From contig NZ_FODX01000001.1 of assembly GCF_900110495.1 (NCBI RefSeq), positions 1,240,001-1,304,000 of the forward strand: 64,000 bases of DNA, in the 5' to 3' direction. Source of the DNA: Nitrosovibrio sp. Nv6 (GTDB lineage Bacteria > Pseudomonadota > Gammaproteobacteria > Burkholderiales > Nitrosomonadaceae). Shown here in pieces: positions 25,150-36,109 of the stretch (positions are counted from its first letter, which is position 1; each line of letters begins with the position of its first letter). The translations under genes and the position numbers were made by a program. The notes beneath the pieces were generated by a model. It searched no databases and had not been told where the DNA came from. It saw only the letters and a program-made list of their open reading frames with translations.

Positions 25150-25285
25150 GATTGGCTCGGCTAAACACGGCTCGGGCAGCTCGCATAGCGCTCCTGGCAG
25201 TGCGCAGTATTCGGGTCATACAGCTGTCGAGCGAGTTATGGCCATTTTCCCACCGTGGACCGAAGTGAGGTCGCCGGCTCTATGA

Positions 25286-26173
25286 TCAGGCCGGGAAAAC
25301 CCCTGTGGAAAGGTAACGATCGCCACGATCGCAAACGATTGAGACAATCGTCGAATTTTCCACTTCGTCCGAAATTTTGAGCGCCGCCGCCAGCGCACCT
25401 CCTGACGAAATCCCGGCAAAAATTCCTTCCTCGCTCGCCAATCGCCGGGTCATCTCCTCGGCTTCAGCCTGAGAAACGAGCATAATGGCGTCTACCCGAT
25501 TAGCATCGTAGATTTTTGGCAGATAGGCTTCCGGCCATTTGCGGATGCCCGGAATCTGCGCACCTTCTTCCGGCTGCACACCGATAATCTGAACTGCCGG
25601 ATTTTTTTCCTTGAAATACCTGGAGCAACCCATAATGGTGCCGGTGGTACCCATGCTGCTCACCAGATGGGTAATTTCCCCCCCGGTATCTCGCCAGATT
25701 TCGGGAGCCGTACCTTCGTAATGGGCTCGCGGGTTATCTGGACTGGCAAACTGATCAAGAATGATCCCCCGCCCCTCATCACGCATGCGCTCGGCTACAT
25801 CCCGCGCTTCTTCCATGCTCCCCTCTTTTGAGGTCAGTATGATTTCCGCACCGAACGCCTTCATCGATTGCCGCCGTTCTATGCTCAGGTGCTCAGGCAT
25901 TACCAGCACAATGTGATAACCCATTACCGCCGCGGCCATCGCAAGTGCGATGCCCGTGTTGCCGCTGGTAGCCTCTATCAGCGTATCACCCGGCTTGATA
26001 TCCCCGCGTTCTTGCGCGCGCGTAATCATGGACAACGCCGGACGGTCTTTCACCGAACCCGCGGGATTGTTACCCTCCAGCTTGACAAGGATGACATTGC
26101 TGGTATTCCCCGGCAAGTGCTTGAGTTTTACCAGCGGCGTGTTGCCGACAAAATCTTCTATGGTTTTGTACAT
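25286..26173 (-). CDS. cysM: Cysteine synthase B
   Basis: PLP-dependent O-acetylserine sulfhydrylase of 295 residues. The PLP lysine is K42 in NPAGSVKDR, TSGNTG (about 69-74) is the substrate loop, and the SMGTTGT glycine loop binds the PLP phosphate. The CysM subtype is suggested by the absence of the CysK C-terminal cap and by length. In the family it can use thiosulfate as well as sulfide. It stands alone on the minus strand, with a 130-base gap to ydbH. Confidence 0.92.
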   Translation of the reverse strand: MYKTIEDFVGNTPLVKLKHLPGNTSNVILVKLEGNNPAGSVKDRPALSMITRAQERGDIKPGDTLIEATSGNTGIALAMAAAVMGYHIVLVMPEHLSIERRQSMKAFGAEIILTSKEGSMEEARDVAERMRDEGRGIILDQFASPDNPRAHYEGTAPEIWRDTGGEITHLVSSMGTTGTIMGCSRYFKEKNPAVQIIGVQPEEGAQIPGIRKWPEAYLPKIYDANRVDAIMLVSQAEAEEMTRRLASEEGIFAGISSGGALAAALKISDEVENSTIVSIVCDRGDRYLSTGVFPA

Positions 26174-26237
26174 GACGACGTAATTTGCAGAGGATTATGC
26201 CGGATTATCGCACACGTTCCGGCTTGAGCGACGTCTA

Positions 26238-26280
26238 CGATGGGATTAGCAGGATGAGAGGAGCGAAGCGCAACCCATCG
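26238..26280. repeat. Intergenic repeat with GATGGG/CCCATC ends
   Basis: GATGGG at 26238 and CCCATC at 26274 are inverted around a GAGGAGCGAAGCGC core. This resembles the dispersed 'GATGGGTTGCGCTTCGCTC' element of many proteobacterial genomes. Confidence 0.45.
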
Positions 26281-26355
26281 ATCCCTGATACGATGGATTG
26301 CAGATTGCAGATCGCGGCTTGCGGTCTCCATCCATTCTACCAATGCATTTGGTCG

Positions 26356-26649
26356 TTACCTGGGAACGGGCTTATTTTCCTTCTTGACCGCTGTGGTCCC
26401 ACCAACGGCAATATCCTTGCGAAGCCGTTTCATTGTTGCCGGACCAATGCCCTTGACATTTTCCAGATCGCCTGGTGACTTGAACGATCCTTTTTTCTTG
26501 CGATGATCGATTATGGCCTTCGCTTTAGCCGGGCCGATCCCCTGAAGTGTTTCAAGCTCGGCTTGCGTTGCAGTATTGATATTGACAGCCGCATAAGCTG
26601 CGCCGGTAAATGCGAACAGCGTGACAAGAAGCAGCAGCAGATTCTTCAT
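26356..26649 (-). CDS. ComEA-like helix-hairpin-helix protein
   Basis: A 97-residue exported protein: signal peptide of about 20 residues (LLLLVTLFAFTGAAYA), then tandem helix-hairpin-helix motifs (LETLQGIGPAKAKAIIDHRK and LENVKGIGPATMKRLRKDIA) and a Lys-rich tail. ComEA-type proteins bind double-stranded DNA in the periplasm during natural transformation. This short form has no long linker and could also act in other DNA contexts. ATG 26649 behind CAGGAAAG is chosen over the open frame that runs to 26700. Confidence 0.88.
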   Translation of the reverse strand: MKNLLLLLVTLFAFTGAAYAAVNINTATQAELETLQGIGPAKAKAIIDHRKKKGSFKSPGDLENVKGIGPATMKRLRKDIAVGGTTAVKKENKPVPR

Positions 26650-26876
26650 GTCTTTCCTGAGAGATGACAGTTTGATTGGGTTAATCTTGATGGCTGTCAC
26701 GCTTGGTAAAGAAAGCGTTCAGCGGAAAAAAAGTATATCAACGTTTTTACGACCGATTCCCCAATAACTATACAAGCCAGAGAGCTAATGGGGAATATCA
26801 CTTCGTAACAAGCTATTCCTGCTCATCCAAAGACAATGCAATTAGACGCTGAGTTTTCCGTTGGGCGTGAGTCATA

Positions 26877-27335
26877 TCAAAACGGAATATCATCATCCAT
26901 GTCATCAAACCCACTGCTGCTTCTGGCAGGCGCTTTACTGGCAGACGGGCTCGGTGCAAAACCGCCCTCGTCCCTATCCGCTCCTTCATAACTGCCGCTG
27001 CCGGGTTTGCTGCCCAGCATTTTCATATCGGTGGCAATAACGTCGGTGGTGTAACGCTCAACGCCCGCCTTGTCGGTCCATTTACGCGTTTCCAGCCGTC
27101 CCTCGACGTAAACCGGGCGGCCTTTTTTAAGGTATTCGCCGGCTATTTCCGCGAGTTTGCGATAAAAAGTGACGCGATGCCATTCGGTTTTTTCCTGCTT
27201 TTCGCCGTTTTTGTCTTTCCACGTTTCCGTGGTAGCCAGAGTGATGTTTGTCACCGCATCGCCGTTTGGCATATAACGAGTCTCGGGGTCTTTGCCGAGG
27301 TTGCCGATGAGTATTACCTTGTTGACTGATGCCAT
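26877..27335 (-). CDS. ssb: Single-stranded DNA-binding protein
   Basis: A 152-residue SSB with the OB-fold at residues 1-110 ([20 protein letters not shown] aromatic DNA contacts), a Gly/Ser/Pro-rich linker and the acidic tip DDMDDDIPF that recruits repair and replication proteins. The ATG follows the stop of the upstream MFS gene immediately, with GGGGGAG upstream. uvrA lies beyond the MFS gene and reads the other way, an arrangement common in related bacteria. Confidence 0.96.
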   Translation of the reverse strand: MASVNKVILIGNLGKDPETRYMPNGDAVTNITLATTETWKDKNGEKQEKTEWHRVTFYRKLAEIAGEYLKKGRPVYVEGRLETRKWTDKAGVERYTTDVIATDMKMLGSKPGSGSYEGADRDEGGFAPSPSASKAPARSSSGFDDMDDDIPF

Positions 27336-28721
27336 TTAAGCTTCTCCCCCCAATAATTGAACAACGCCTTGTTCATCAAAACCGCTCATGTCCACTTTCA
27401 AGTACGCCACGCCTTCGCTCGCGAGCACCAAGGCCTCATGCACACCGGGCAGCGCGGCCAACTGGCGGGATAATCCCGTGGCCTTACCCGTGTCCATTTC
27501 CTGCACATGATACATTCTGGTACGCACCGCGGCCGGCGCTTTCATGGTGAGCGCAAACATCAGCCATAATGCCAAAAGGATGCCACAGAAAGCAAACAGC
27601 GCGGTGCCGCCATGGTGCTGATACAGGTAGCCGCCCGCGGTTGCACCGACAAATGCACCAAGAAATTGAACACTGCTATAGACGCCGATGGCCGTGCCTT
27701 TTGCCCCAACCGGTGCAATCTTGGAGATGAGCGACGGCAACGTGGCTTCCAGCAGGTTGAAGGCGGCAAAGAACACCAGCAGTGCCGTTGCTGTGCCCCA
27801 TAATGAATCGGATGTATACGCCAGCAATACCTGGCTCACCAGCAGGACGGCAATCGAAATGACGAATACTTGTTTGAGTTTTGCCTTCTTTTCGCCATAA
27901 ATGATGACTGGGATAATCAGTATCATGGAGATGAGCAGTACCGGGAGATATACCTGCCAGTGATGGTCTGCCGCCAGACCAGCCGTACGCAACGACAACG
28001 GGACCACCAGCCACAGCGCCATCAAGACCGCATGCAAAGCAAAGACACCGAAATCCAGGCGCAGCAGTTGGGGGTCACGCAATACATTATGGAATCGCCC
28101 GGCGGATGCTTCGGTATCGGAATGAAAGCGGCTGATCACCGGATCGGGAACGATTCTGGAAACCACTGCCATCGCCAGTAGCGCCAGCACCCCTGTCATG
28201 ACAAAAATGCCTGGTACCCCGATTAAACGATTTAGCGCCGGCGCGACAATTAAGGAGACTGCAAAGGTCGCACCTATGGTCATCCCGATCGCAGCCATTG
28301 CCTTGGTGCGATGCTCCTCACGAGTAAGGTCGGCGGCAAGAGCCATCACCGCGGCTGAAATCGCGCCCGCTCCTTGAATGATGCGGCCAAAAATTACACC
28401 GTAGATATCAGTGGCGGATGCAGCGATAAAACTGCCGATGGCGAACAGAATCAGGCCAACGTATATAACGGGCTTGCGCCCGAACCGATCCGATAGCCAG
28501 CCGAAAGGAATTTGCAGTATCGCCTGAGTCAACCCATACGCCCCAAGCGCAATACCCACCAGCGTATAGTTGCTGCCGCCCGGCAGATGCTCGGCATAAA
28601 ACGCGAAGACGGGCAGAATGATGAACATCCCCAACATACGCAACCCATAGATACCGGCGAGACCAGCGGTCGCGCGCAACTCTATCGGTGACATTTTCTC
28701 GTGCGGAAGGGAGGACGACAT
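27336..28721 (-). CDS. MFS transporter with C-terminal YAM-like domain (YajR type)
   Basis: A 461-residue inner membrane protein with 12 predicted transmembrane helices and the MFS motif GWLSDRFGRKPV after TM2. The last 65 residues (MYHVQEMD ... LPGVHEALVLASEGVAYLKVD) form a small soluble alpha/beta domain like the YAM domain of E. coli YajR, and this sets it apart from ordinary drug exporters. The transported compound is unknown. It is directly upstream of ssb and probably co-transcribed with it. Confidence 0.88.
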   Translation of the reverse strand: MSSSLPHEKMSPIELRATAGLAGIYGLRMLGMFIILPVFAFYAEHLPGGSNYTLVGIALGAYGLTQAILQIPFGWLSDRFGRKPVIYVGLILFAIGSFIAASATDIYGVIFGRIIQGAGAISAAVMALAADLTREEHRTKAMAAIGMTIGATFAVSLIVAPALNRLIGVPGIFVMTGVLALLAMAVVSRIVPDPVISRFHSDTEASAGRFHNVLRDPQLLRLDFGVFALHAVLMALWLVVPLSLRTAGLAADHHWQVYLPVLLISMILIIPVIIYGEKKAKLKQVFVISIAVLLVSQVLLAYTSDSLWGTATALLVFFAAFNLLEATLPSLISKIAPVGAKGTAIGVYSSVQFLGAFVGATAGGYLYQHHGGTALFAFCGILLALWLMFALTMKAPAAVRTRMYHVQEMDTGKATGLSRQLAALPGVHEALVLASEGVAYLKVDMSGFDEQGVVQLLGGEA

Positions 28722-28888
28722 GAATCAGATTGGGGAAACGCGGAAAGTTGCGTATATTAACAGGTTTGACCGGTTCTCAGGTAGCCTCAGCCTCAGGTTG
28801 TCTCAGTTGTTTTTGGGGCAGCCTGCGTACGTCTGTGCCTTGGCGTCTGTGCCTTGGGGAGCCGTGAGAACCCACATGGAAGCAAGCA

Positions 28889-31708
28889 ATGGAATTCATA
28901 AAAATTCGTGGTGCACGCACGCACAATCTCAAAAACATCAATCTTGATTTACCACGAAACACGCTGATCGTGATCACCGGTTTATCCGGGTCCGGCAAGT
29001 CTTCGCTCGCGTTCGATACGCTGTACGCGGAAGGTCAGCGGCGCTATGTGGAATCACTCTCCGCCTATGCGCGTCAATTCCTGCAATTGATGGAAAAACC
29101 CGATGTCGATCTGATAGAGGGTCTGTCCCCCGCCATCGCCATAGAACAAAAAGCGACGTCCCATAATCCCCGATCTACCGTCGGTACCGTTACTGAAATA
29201 CACGATTACATGCGTCTGCTGTTCGCGCGCGTGGGCGATCCGCAATGTCCAGAGCATGGCATCACGCTGACGGCGCAAAGCGTTTCGCAAATGGTCGATC
29301 ATGTGCAGCAGCTGCCGCCGGACACCCGGCTGATGATACTTGCACCGCTGGTGGTGGGACGCAAAGGCGAGCAGATGGATTTAATCGATGAACTGCGCGC
29401 GCAGGGCTTCGTGCGGCTGCGGGTCGACGGCGAAGTGTATGAAATCGATGCGCTGCCGAAATTGCAAAAAAACAAAAAACATACCGTGGAAGTCGTGGTG
29501 GACAGGCTCAAAGTTTCACCCGAGTCCAAGCAGCGATTGGCAGAGTCATTCGAAACAGCGCTGCGGCACGCGGACGGACGTGCTTTAGCAGTGGAAATGG
29601 ACTCTGACCAGGAGCACCTTTTTTCTGCCAAGTTCAGCTGCCCGATATGCAGCTATTCGCTGCCGGAACTCGAACCCCGGCTATTTTCCTTCAACAACCC
29701 GATGGGTGCCTGCCCCAAATGCGACGGTCTGGGGAAAATCACTTTCTTCGATCCCAAGCGCGTAGTCGCCTTCCCGCATTTATCGCTGGCTTCCGGTGCG
29801 ATCAAGGGTTGGGATAGGCGTAACCAATTTTATTATCAGTTGCTGGCGAGTCTTGCCACCCACTACCGTTTCGATCTGGAAATGCCCTTTGAGCAACTGC
29901 CTGAGAATATTCAGGACATCATCCTGAACGGATCTGGCAAGGAAAAAATCGTATTCTCGTATTTGAATGAAAGCGGTACTCGCAACTATCGGAAGCATAC
30001 TTTTGAAGGCATCGTTCCCAATCTGGAGCGGCGCTACAAGGAAACCGAGTCGCTTGCCGTGCGTGAAGAGCTGTCAAAATACCTCAACTCCCAGGCATGT
30101 CCGGAATGTGGGGGCACCCGGCTGCGCCGCGAAGCTCGCCATGTTCGGGTAGGGGGTCAGGCGATTTATGAAATCAACGCACTGCCTCTGAAAGAAGCAA
30201 AGGCTTTTTTTGATCAGGTAACACTGACAGGGCACAAATTCGCCATTGCGGAAAAGATCGTCAAGGAGATTTCCAGCCGTATATTATTCCTCAACAATGT
30301 CGGACTGGATTATTTGTCGCTGGACCGTTCCGCCGATACCCTGTCCGGCGGCGAGTCCCAGCGCATTCGCCTCGCCAGCCAGATCGGATCAGGGCTGACT
30401 GGCGTCATGTATGTGCTGGATGAGCCCTCAATCGGCCTGCACCAGCGGGATAACGCACGCCTGCTGGAAACGCTCAAGAACCTGCGCGACCTCGGCAATA
30501 GCGTTATCGTGGTGGAACACGATCAGGACGCCATACTTACCGCCGACCATGTGGTAGACATGGGGCCCGGCGCGGGCGAGCATGGCGGATCAGTCATCGC
30601 GCAGGGCACGCCTGAGGCTATCCAGAAAAATCCCAACTCTCTCACCGGGAAGTATCTTTCCCGTGAATTGACCATCGCACTGCCGGAAAAACGAACGAAA
30701 CCGAAAAACGAGCGCTGGCTCAGAATTGAAGGCGCATCAGGCAATAACCTGAAGAACACCAATCTCAGCCTGCCCGTGGGATTGTTCGTTTGCGTCACCG
30801 GTGTATCCGGTTCTGGCAAGTCGACGCTCATCAACGAAACCCTCTACCATGCTACCGCGCGGCATCTCTACGGCAGCGCCGCCGAGCCCGCGCCGTATCA
30901 GAATCTGGATGGATTGGCCTTTTTCGACAAGGTCATCAACATGGACCAAAGTCCCATCGGGCGCACGCCACGCTCGAATCCGGCTACCTATACCGGCCTG
31001 TTTACTCCGGTCCGGGAGTTGTTTGCGGGGGTGCCTCAGGCGCGCGAGCGCGGCTACGGGCCTGGCAGATTCTCGTTTAATGTCAAGGGGGGTCGCTGCG
31101 AAGCCTGCCAGGGCGACGGCATGATCAAGGTCGAAATGCATTTTCTACCCGACATATATGTCTCGTGCGACGTCTGCCATGGCAAGCGGTATAACCGCGA
31201 AACCATGGAGATTCAGTACAAGGGAAAAAACATCAACGAAATTTTGCAAATGACGGTGGAACAGGCACATGAGTTTTTCAGTGCCGTACCGGTTGTCGCG
31301 CGTAAACTGCAAACCCTGCTGGATGTCGGCCTTGGCTACATCACCCTGGGCCAGTCCGCAACCACGCTGTCCGGTGGCGAAGCCCAACGGGTAAAGCTCT
31401 CGCTGGAACTTTCCAAACGCGATACCGGCCGCACCCTCTACATTCTCGACGAACCCACTACCGGCCTTCATTTCCAGGATATCGATCTGCTGCTGAAAGT
31501 GCTGCATCGCCTGCGCGACCACGGCAACACTGTGGTAGTAATCGAACACAACCTGGACGTCATCAAGACTGCTGACTGGATTATCGATCTCGGACCCGAA
31601 GGCGGCGAAGGCGGCGGGGAGATCATTGCCGAAGGCACGCCGGAGGAAATCGCAACGAACGAGAAGAGCTTTACCGGCCACTATCTGAAAACCATACTCG
31701 GCTCGTGA
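28889..31708 (+). CDS. uvrA: Excinuclease ABC subunit A
   Basis: A 939-residue damage sensor of nucleotide excision repair. It has two ABC ATPase halves (Walker [10 protein letters not shown] at about residue 31 and GVSGSGKST in the second half), two LSGGE signatures, and CxxC zinc modules ([37 protein letters not shown] with CDVCHGKR). The length is standard. No LexA-like box is evident in the 167-base gap to the divergent MFS gene. The glycerate kinase gene follows 16 bases after the stop. Confidence 0.97.
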   Translation: MEFIKIRGARTHNLKNINLDLPRNTLIVITGLSGSGKSSLAFDTLYAEGQRRYVESLSAYARQFLQLMEKPDVDLIEGLSPAIAIEQKATSHNPRSTVGTVTEIHDYMRLLFARVGDPQCPEHGITLTAQSVSQMVDHVQQLPPDTRLMILAPLVVGRKGEQMDLIDELRAQGFVRLRVDGEVYEIDALPKLQKNKKHTVEVVVDRLKVSPESKQRLAESFETALRHADGRALAVEMDSDQEHLFSAKFSCPICSYSLPELEPRLFSFNNPMGACPKCDGLGKITFFDPKRVVAFPHLSLASGAIKGWDRRNQFYYQLLASLATHYRFDLEMPFEQLPENIQDIILNGSGKEKIVFSYLNESGTRNYRKHTFEGIVPNLERRYKETESLAVREELSKYLNSQACPECGGTRLRREARHVRVGGQAIYEINALPLKEAKAFFDQVTLTGHKFAIAEKIVKEISSRILFLNNVGLDYLSLDRSADTLSGGESQRIRLASQIGSGLTGVMYVLDEPSIGLHQRDNARLLETLKNLRDLGNSVIVVEHDQDAILTADHVVDMGPGAGEHGGSVIAQGTPEAIQKNPNSLTGKYLSRELTIALPEKRTKPKNERWLRIEGASGNNLKNTNLSLPVGLFVCVTGVSGSGKSTLINETLYHATARHLYGSAAEPAPYQNLDGLAFFDKVINMDQSPIGRTPRSNPATYTGLFTPVRELFAGVPQARERGYGPGRFSFNVKGGRCEACQGDGMIKVEMHFLPDIYVSCDVCHGKRYNRETMEIQYKGKNINEILQMTVEQAHEFFSAVPVVARKLQTLLDVGLGYITLGQSATTLSGGEAQRVKLSLELSKRDTGRTLYILDEPTTGLHFQDIDLLLKVLHRLRDHGNTVVVIEHNLDVIKTADWIIDLGPEGGEGGGEIIAEGTPEEIATNEKSFTGHYLKTILGS

Positions 31709-31724
31709 CCGAAAAAATGGCGAT

Positions 31725-33059
31725 ATGAACGCCCGTGAGTATGCCTGCCGACTGCTGCTTGGCAGCTTCAACGCCGCACTCGCCGCAGCCGACCCGCTAT
31801 ATATCGTACCCCGCCACCTCCCAGCCGATTTGCTTCACAGATCGCCTGCCGGCCGCACGCTGGTAGTCGGTGCAGGCAAAGCCGCTGCAGCAATGGCGCT
31901 GGCAGTGGAAAACCATTGGCCAGAAAATGCGATATTGGATGGCATTGTTCTCACCCGCTACGGGCACGGCCTGCCTCTCCAGAAGATCGCCGTATTTGAA
32001 GCAGGACATCCCTTACCCGACGAACAGGGCGAGAAAGGCGCACGCGCTATTCAGGCAGAGGTAAATAAACTTGGCCCCGATGATTTGCTTCTATGCCTGC
32101 TGAGCGGCGGGGGTTCCAGTCTGCTATCGCTGCCGATCGAAGGGGTATCGCTGAACGATCTCCGAAACGTCACCATGGAACTGCTTCGCTGCGGCGCGAC
32201 AATTCAGGAAATCAACACGGTACGCAAACATCTTTCCGCCCTTCTGGGCGGAAGGCTTGCGGCTTCAAGCCGTGCGCCGGTACTGGCATTGATAATTTCA
32301 GACGTGACCGGAGACGATCCGACTCATGTCGCATCCGGCCCGTGTGCACCTGATCCGACGACGTACCCGGATGCGCTGGCGATAATCGAATATTACGATG
32401 TACATGCGCCTCCTGCCATCATGGAAACATTGCTGGCCGGTGCTCAGGGCAAGCTCAACGAGACCCCCAAACCTGGCGACGCTAGTTTCGATCACGTTGA
32501 AAATAGAGTGATCGCTACCGCACACGATTCGCTGTTGGCGGCTGCAGAATATTTTTACACGCAAGGCATTCCCGCTGTCATACTGGGAGACTCCGTTACC
32601 GGCGAGGCATGCGATGTTGCCAGGGTCTTCGCGGCCCTGGTGAAAGAGGTCCGTCAATATGGACAGCCATGGAAACCCCCTGTGGCGCTCATCTCGGGTG
32701 GTGAGACAACGGTAACATTGCGTGAAAATAGACGTGGCGCCCATGGTGAGCACATTGGGCAAAATGGGAAGGGTGGACGCAATACCGAATTTTTGCTGTC
32801 ACTCGCCGTCCAGCTTGAGGGCGTTGAGAATATTTACGCCCTTGCCTGCGATACCGACGGCATAGACGGCACAGAAAACAATGCCGGAGCGGTCGCCCTG
32901 CCTGATTCGTTGTGGCGCGCAAGGGAAATGGGCATTAACGTCTCGGCCCTGCTCGCCTGCCATGACACTCATGCTTTCTTTCATCAGCTCGGCGATCTGG
33001 TCGTGACCGGGCCGACTCGGACCAACGTCAACGATTATCGGGTAATCCTGATCTTGTAA
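31725..33059 (+). CDS. Glycerate 2-kinase (DUF4147/MOFRL family)
   Basis: A 444-residue kinase of the GckA/TtuD type that phosphorylates D-glycerate to 2-phosphoglycerate. It has the N-terminal DUF4147 Rossmann-like domain (VVGAGKAAAAMA near residue 46, LSGGGSSLL near 125) and the C-terminal MOFRL domain (GKGGRNTEFLLSLA, CDTDGIDGTENNAGA). It would feed glycolate or hydroxypyruvate-derived glycerate into glycolysis. It is 16 bases after uvrA, so it is probably read through from it. Confidence 0.9.
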   Translation: MNAREYACRLLLGSFNAALAAADPLYIVPRHLPADLLHRSPAGRTLVVGAGKAAAAMALAVENHWPENAILDGIVLTRYGHGLPLQKIAVFEAGHPLPDEQGEKGARAIQAEVNKLGPDDLLLCLLSGGGSSLLSLPIEGVSLNDLRNVTMELLRCGATIQEINTVRKHLSALLGGRLAASSRAPVLALIISDVTGDDPTHVASGPCAPDPTTYPDALAIIEYYDVHAPPAIMETLLAGAQGKLNETPKPGDASFDHVENRVIATAHDSLLAAAEYFYTQGIPAVILGDSVTGEACDVARVFAALVKEVRQYGQPWKPPVALISGGETTVTLRENRRGAHGEHIGQNGKGGRNTEFLLSLAVQLEGVENIYALACDTDGIDGTENNAGAVALPDSLWRAREMGINVSALLACHDTHAFFHQLGDLVVTGPTRTNVNDYRVILIL

Positions 33060-33232
33060 AGCTTGGTTCCCCACAGTTCGACTGGATCACATGACAAGAC
33101 TGAGATCCTTTCTACTTTTTGCCGATCGAGACTTGCAAATGTCACAAAACCGCAATACTGTTTACATATCATCGCAATATTAAGGAAAATCAAACCCGAA
33201 GAAGATTTTAAAGGATTAGAAGGATTAAGCCG

Positions 33233-33937
33233 ATGGCAGCAACAATACTGGTAGTGGAAGACGAACCGGCGATCCAGGAATTGATCTCGTACAGCCTGCG
33301 GCAAGCCAGGCATGTGGTTTTTTCCGCAAGGAATGCGGAAGAAGCCATGGAAATCGTCAATGATGCCCTGCCCGACCTGGTGCTTCTTGACTGGATGCTG
33401 CCGGGAATGAGCGGTGTCGAATTTGCCCGCGTCTTGCGGCGGACAACGCGTACTAAAACCATTCCCATTATCATGCTTACAGCCCGCGCAGAAGAAAGTG
33501 ACAAGGTGTCAGGTCTGGAAATCGGTGCGGACGATTACATCACGAAGCCTTTTTCGCCGCGTGAACTACTCGCGCGGATCAAGGCAGTTCTGCGCCGGCG
33601 CTCCCCGGAAGCGGCCGATGACATAGTCGAGATTGGCGGATTGCGGCTCGACTCGGCTGCTCATCGCGTAACGGCCAATAACACTGAAGTGGCGCTGGGA
33701 CCTACCGAATTCCGATTGCTGCACTTTCTTATGACGCACGCCGAACGGGTGTACACCCGCACGCAACTGCTCGACCAGGTGTGGGGGGACCATGTGTTTG
33801 TTGAAGATCGTACCGTGGATGTGCACATCCGCCGGTTACGCAAGGCATTGGAAGCGGTCGGCAAGGATGGGTTGGTGCAAACTGTCAGAGGGTCCGGCTA
33901 TCGCTTCTCCGCGGTATTGACGGCAAGCATGGGATAA
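33233..33937 (+). CDS. phoB: Phosphate regulon response regulator PhoB
   Basis: A 234-residue OmpR/PhoB-type response regulator. The receiver domain has the acidic pocket at E9-D10-E11 and phosphoacceptor D53 (LLDWMLPG). The C-terminal winged helix contains [25 protein letters not shown], split over recognition helix and wing, as in PhoB. It is followed at 43 bases by the sensor gene phoR. No clear Pho box could be defined in the upstream 170 bases. Confidence 0.93.
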   Translation: MAATILVVEDEPAIQELISYSLRQARHVVFSARNAEEAMEIVNDALPDLVLLDWMLPGMSGVEFARVLRRTTRTKTIPIIMLTARAEESDKVSGLEIGADDYITKPFSPRELLARIKAVLRRRSPEAADDIVEIGGLRLDSAAHRVTANNTEVALGPTEFRLLHFLMTHAERVYTRTQLLDQVWGDHVFVEDRTVDVHIRRLRKALEAVGKDGLVQTVRGSGYRFSAVLTASMG

Positions 33938-33979
33938 CAGAAAAATAATGATGCAGCTTCATTCTTCCAAATAACTCGC

Positions 33980-35293
33980 GTGTCCGGTTTCTGGGAGCCC
34001 TTCCGGGAGCGTTTGCCCACGCTTATCCTGATTACGGTTGTAGCCGGGATACTCCTGGTGACGCTGGGACCTATCACGACATTGGTATTCTCTAATGTCG
34101 CGCTACTGCTGCTGGTCATTCATCACTGGCGTCAACTGACAATACTGGATAAATGGTTGCAAACCGGTGAATCCGCATTCCCGGATAGTTCCGGCAAATG
34201 GGGAGACGTCTTTGCGCGCTTGTCGCGCCTCATGCGCGACCAGAGACAAAGCCATCAGCATATCAGTTCCGCGCTGGAGCGTCTGCGGCGCGCCACTTCG
34301 GCCATGCCGGAGGGGGTGGTGATCATGGATGAAATGGACCGTATCGAATGGTGCAATCCTGTCGCCCAAAAACACTTGGGCATAGATTCCCATCTCGACG
34401 CCGGTCAGCATATCACCAATCTCGTGCGTCAAACTCAGTTCGCCAAATACATGGCTGCCCAGGATTACACCGAACCGCTGATCATCAGGCAACCCCGGCA
34501 TCAGGGACTGACTCTGTCGCTACAGTTCGTGCCCTACGGTGATAAACAGAAACTGCTCCTTAGCCGTGATGTGACCCGTTTTGAAAGAATTCAAACCATG
34601 CGCCGGGATTTTGTCGCCAATGTCTCGCATGAATTGCGCACGCCGCTGACAGTGATCGGCGGATTTCTCGAGACGCTATCAGACGAAGATCATTCAGATC
34701 CTGAAACACGTAAATGGGCGCTAACGCTGATGACCGACCAGACCCGGCGCATGCAGAGTCTGGTGGAAGATTTGTTGATGCTGTCACGGCTGGAGGATAC
34801 CGAAAACCTGGTTCGCGATGAAAACGTCGATGTTCCTGAAATGTTGCGCCAGCTATATGATGAAGCCCAATCCCTGAGTGCGGGGCGCCATCGTATCATT
34901 CTCAATATCGATACCGGTGCAAAATTGCAGGGTAACGCCGACGAGTTACGCAGCGCTTTCAGTAATCTTATCAGCAATGCCATACGCTATACCGTCAGCG
35001 GCGGCGATATTACTTTGAACTGGGCGATTCGTGATGGCGAGGGCGTATTTTCCGTACAGGACACAGGCATAGGCATTGAACCCGAGCATATCCCCCGGCT
35101 GACGGAAAGGTTCTACCGCGTAGATCGCGGGCGCTCGCGTGAAACCGGCGGTACCGGCCTCGGGCTTGCCATTGTCAAGCACGTGCTGACTTGCCACCAG
35201 GCAAGGCTGGAAATCGACAGTGAATTAGGCAAAGGCAGCCGTTTCAGCGCATGGTTTCCTTCCTCCCGGCTGATTAACGAGAACGATGAGTGA
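33980..35293 (+). CDS. phoR: Phosphate regulon sensor kinase PhoR
   Basis: A 437-residue membrane histidine kinase. Two hydrophobic segments lie near residues 13-47 with almost no periplasmic loop, typical of PhoR, followed by a PAS domain (about 100-195). The dimerisation helix contains the phosphoacceptor H217 (NVSHELRTPL), and the ATPase domain has N, G1 and G2 boxes (NAIRYT, DTGIGI, GGTGLGL). GTG 33980 is the start. It works with PhoB and the Pst/PhoU system, which is outside the window. Confidence 0.93.
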   Translation: MSGFWEPFRERLPTLILITVVAGILLVTLGPITTLVFSNVALLLLVIHHWRQLTILDKWLQTGESAFPDSSGKWGDVFARLSRLMRDQRQSHQHISSALERLRRATSAMPEGVVIMDEMDRIEWCNPVAQKHLGIDSHLDAGQHITNLVRQTQFAKYMAAQDYTEPLIIRQPRHQGLTLSLQFVPYGDKQKLLLSRDVTRFERIQTMRRDFVANVSHELRTPLTVIGGFLETLSDEDHSDPETRKWALTLMTDQTRRMQSLVEDLLMLSRLEDTENLVRDENVDVPEMLRQLYDEAQSLSAGRHRIILNIDTGAKLQGNADELRSAFSNLISNAIRYTVSGGDITLNWAIRDGEGVFSVQDTGIGIEPEHIPRLTERFYRVDRGRSRETGGTGLGLAIVKHVLTCHQARLEIDSELGKGSRFSAWFPSSRLINENDE

Positions 35294-35457
35294 ATCGCCG
35301 TCCGCTGCACGAGTGTATAATCCGATGCAGGCTTTTTGTCATAAGTAAATTCACGGCTACAGAGAACCAGATGTAGCGGCTACACAGAATAAGCGCCGTC
35401 CGTTAAGGATATTGCCTATTCGCATGCCTATTCGCACTATCAGAGGCCGCCTTTCTC

Positions 35458-36015
35458 ATGTCTAAACCAGCTCTCGACCTCACCGAAACAACTGTCAGCA
35501 GCCGGAATGTCTACGATGGCGAACTTCTGCACGTGCGCGCGGATCAGGCTCGTCTGCCTGACGGAAAAGTAGCCGTGCGGGAATACATCACCCACCCTGG
35601 CGCGGTAGTTATCATACCGTTGCTCGACAACGGTGAACTGGTGCTGGAGCGTCAGCATCGCTATCCCCTGCATCGGGATTTTTACGAACTTCCCGCCGGA
35701 AAAATAGATTGTGGCGAAGAGCCGCTACTGTGCGCTCAACGGGAGTTGCTGGAGGAAACCGGCTATACGGCAAAAAACTGGCGTTATCTCACCACCCTTC
35801 ATCCCTGTATCGGTTATTCGGACGAGAAGCTGATCTATTACCTTGCGGAAGGACTCATCTTCGAAGGCGCCAGTCTCGATGACGGAGAGCATCTGGAGGT
35901 ATTTACGCTAACGCTGGCAACCGCCCTGGAATGGGTTAGGGAAGGGAAAATAACCGATAACAAATCTGTTTCTGGGTTGTTCTGGGCGGAAAAAGTGCTG
36001 CGCGGCGAATGGTAG
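35458..36015 (+). CDS. Nudix hydrolase, ADP-ribose pyrophosphatase type
   Basis: A 185-residue Nudix enzyme. The complete Nudix box covers residues 81-103 (G81, E87, R95, E96, E99, E100, G102). Upstream features (GAVVIIPLLDNGELVLERQHRYP, ELPAGKID) match NudF-type ADP-ribose pyrophosphatases. It probably hydrolyses ADP-ribose to AMP and ribose 5-phosphate. It stands downstream of phoR with a 165-base gap and probably has its own promoter. Confidence 0.88.
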   Translation: MSKPALDLTETTVSSRNVYDGELLHVRADQARLPDGKVAVREYITHPGAVVIIPLLDNGELVLERQHRYPLHRDFYELPAGKIDCGEEPLLCAQRELLEETGYTAKNWRYLTTLHPCIGYSDEKLIYYLAEGLIFEGASLDDGEHLEVFTLTLATALEWVREGKITDNKSVSGLFWAEKVLRGEW

Positions 36016-36109
36016 AAAGTCAGTCCTGATAAGCGAGTGACCCACCGCGCAGCCGTTTACAGTATAGTCGTTCTGATCTGAAAAACTGACAGCATGCAGC
36101 CCTCGCCCA

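Noticed and set aside
28722..28888. A LexA box upstream of uvrA
   Set aside because: No CTGT-N8-ACAG-like palindrome was found in the intergenic gap.
33060..33232. A Pho box upstream of phoB
   Set aside because: Only one TGTCAC-like half matches; the direct repeat pattern could not be established.
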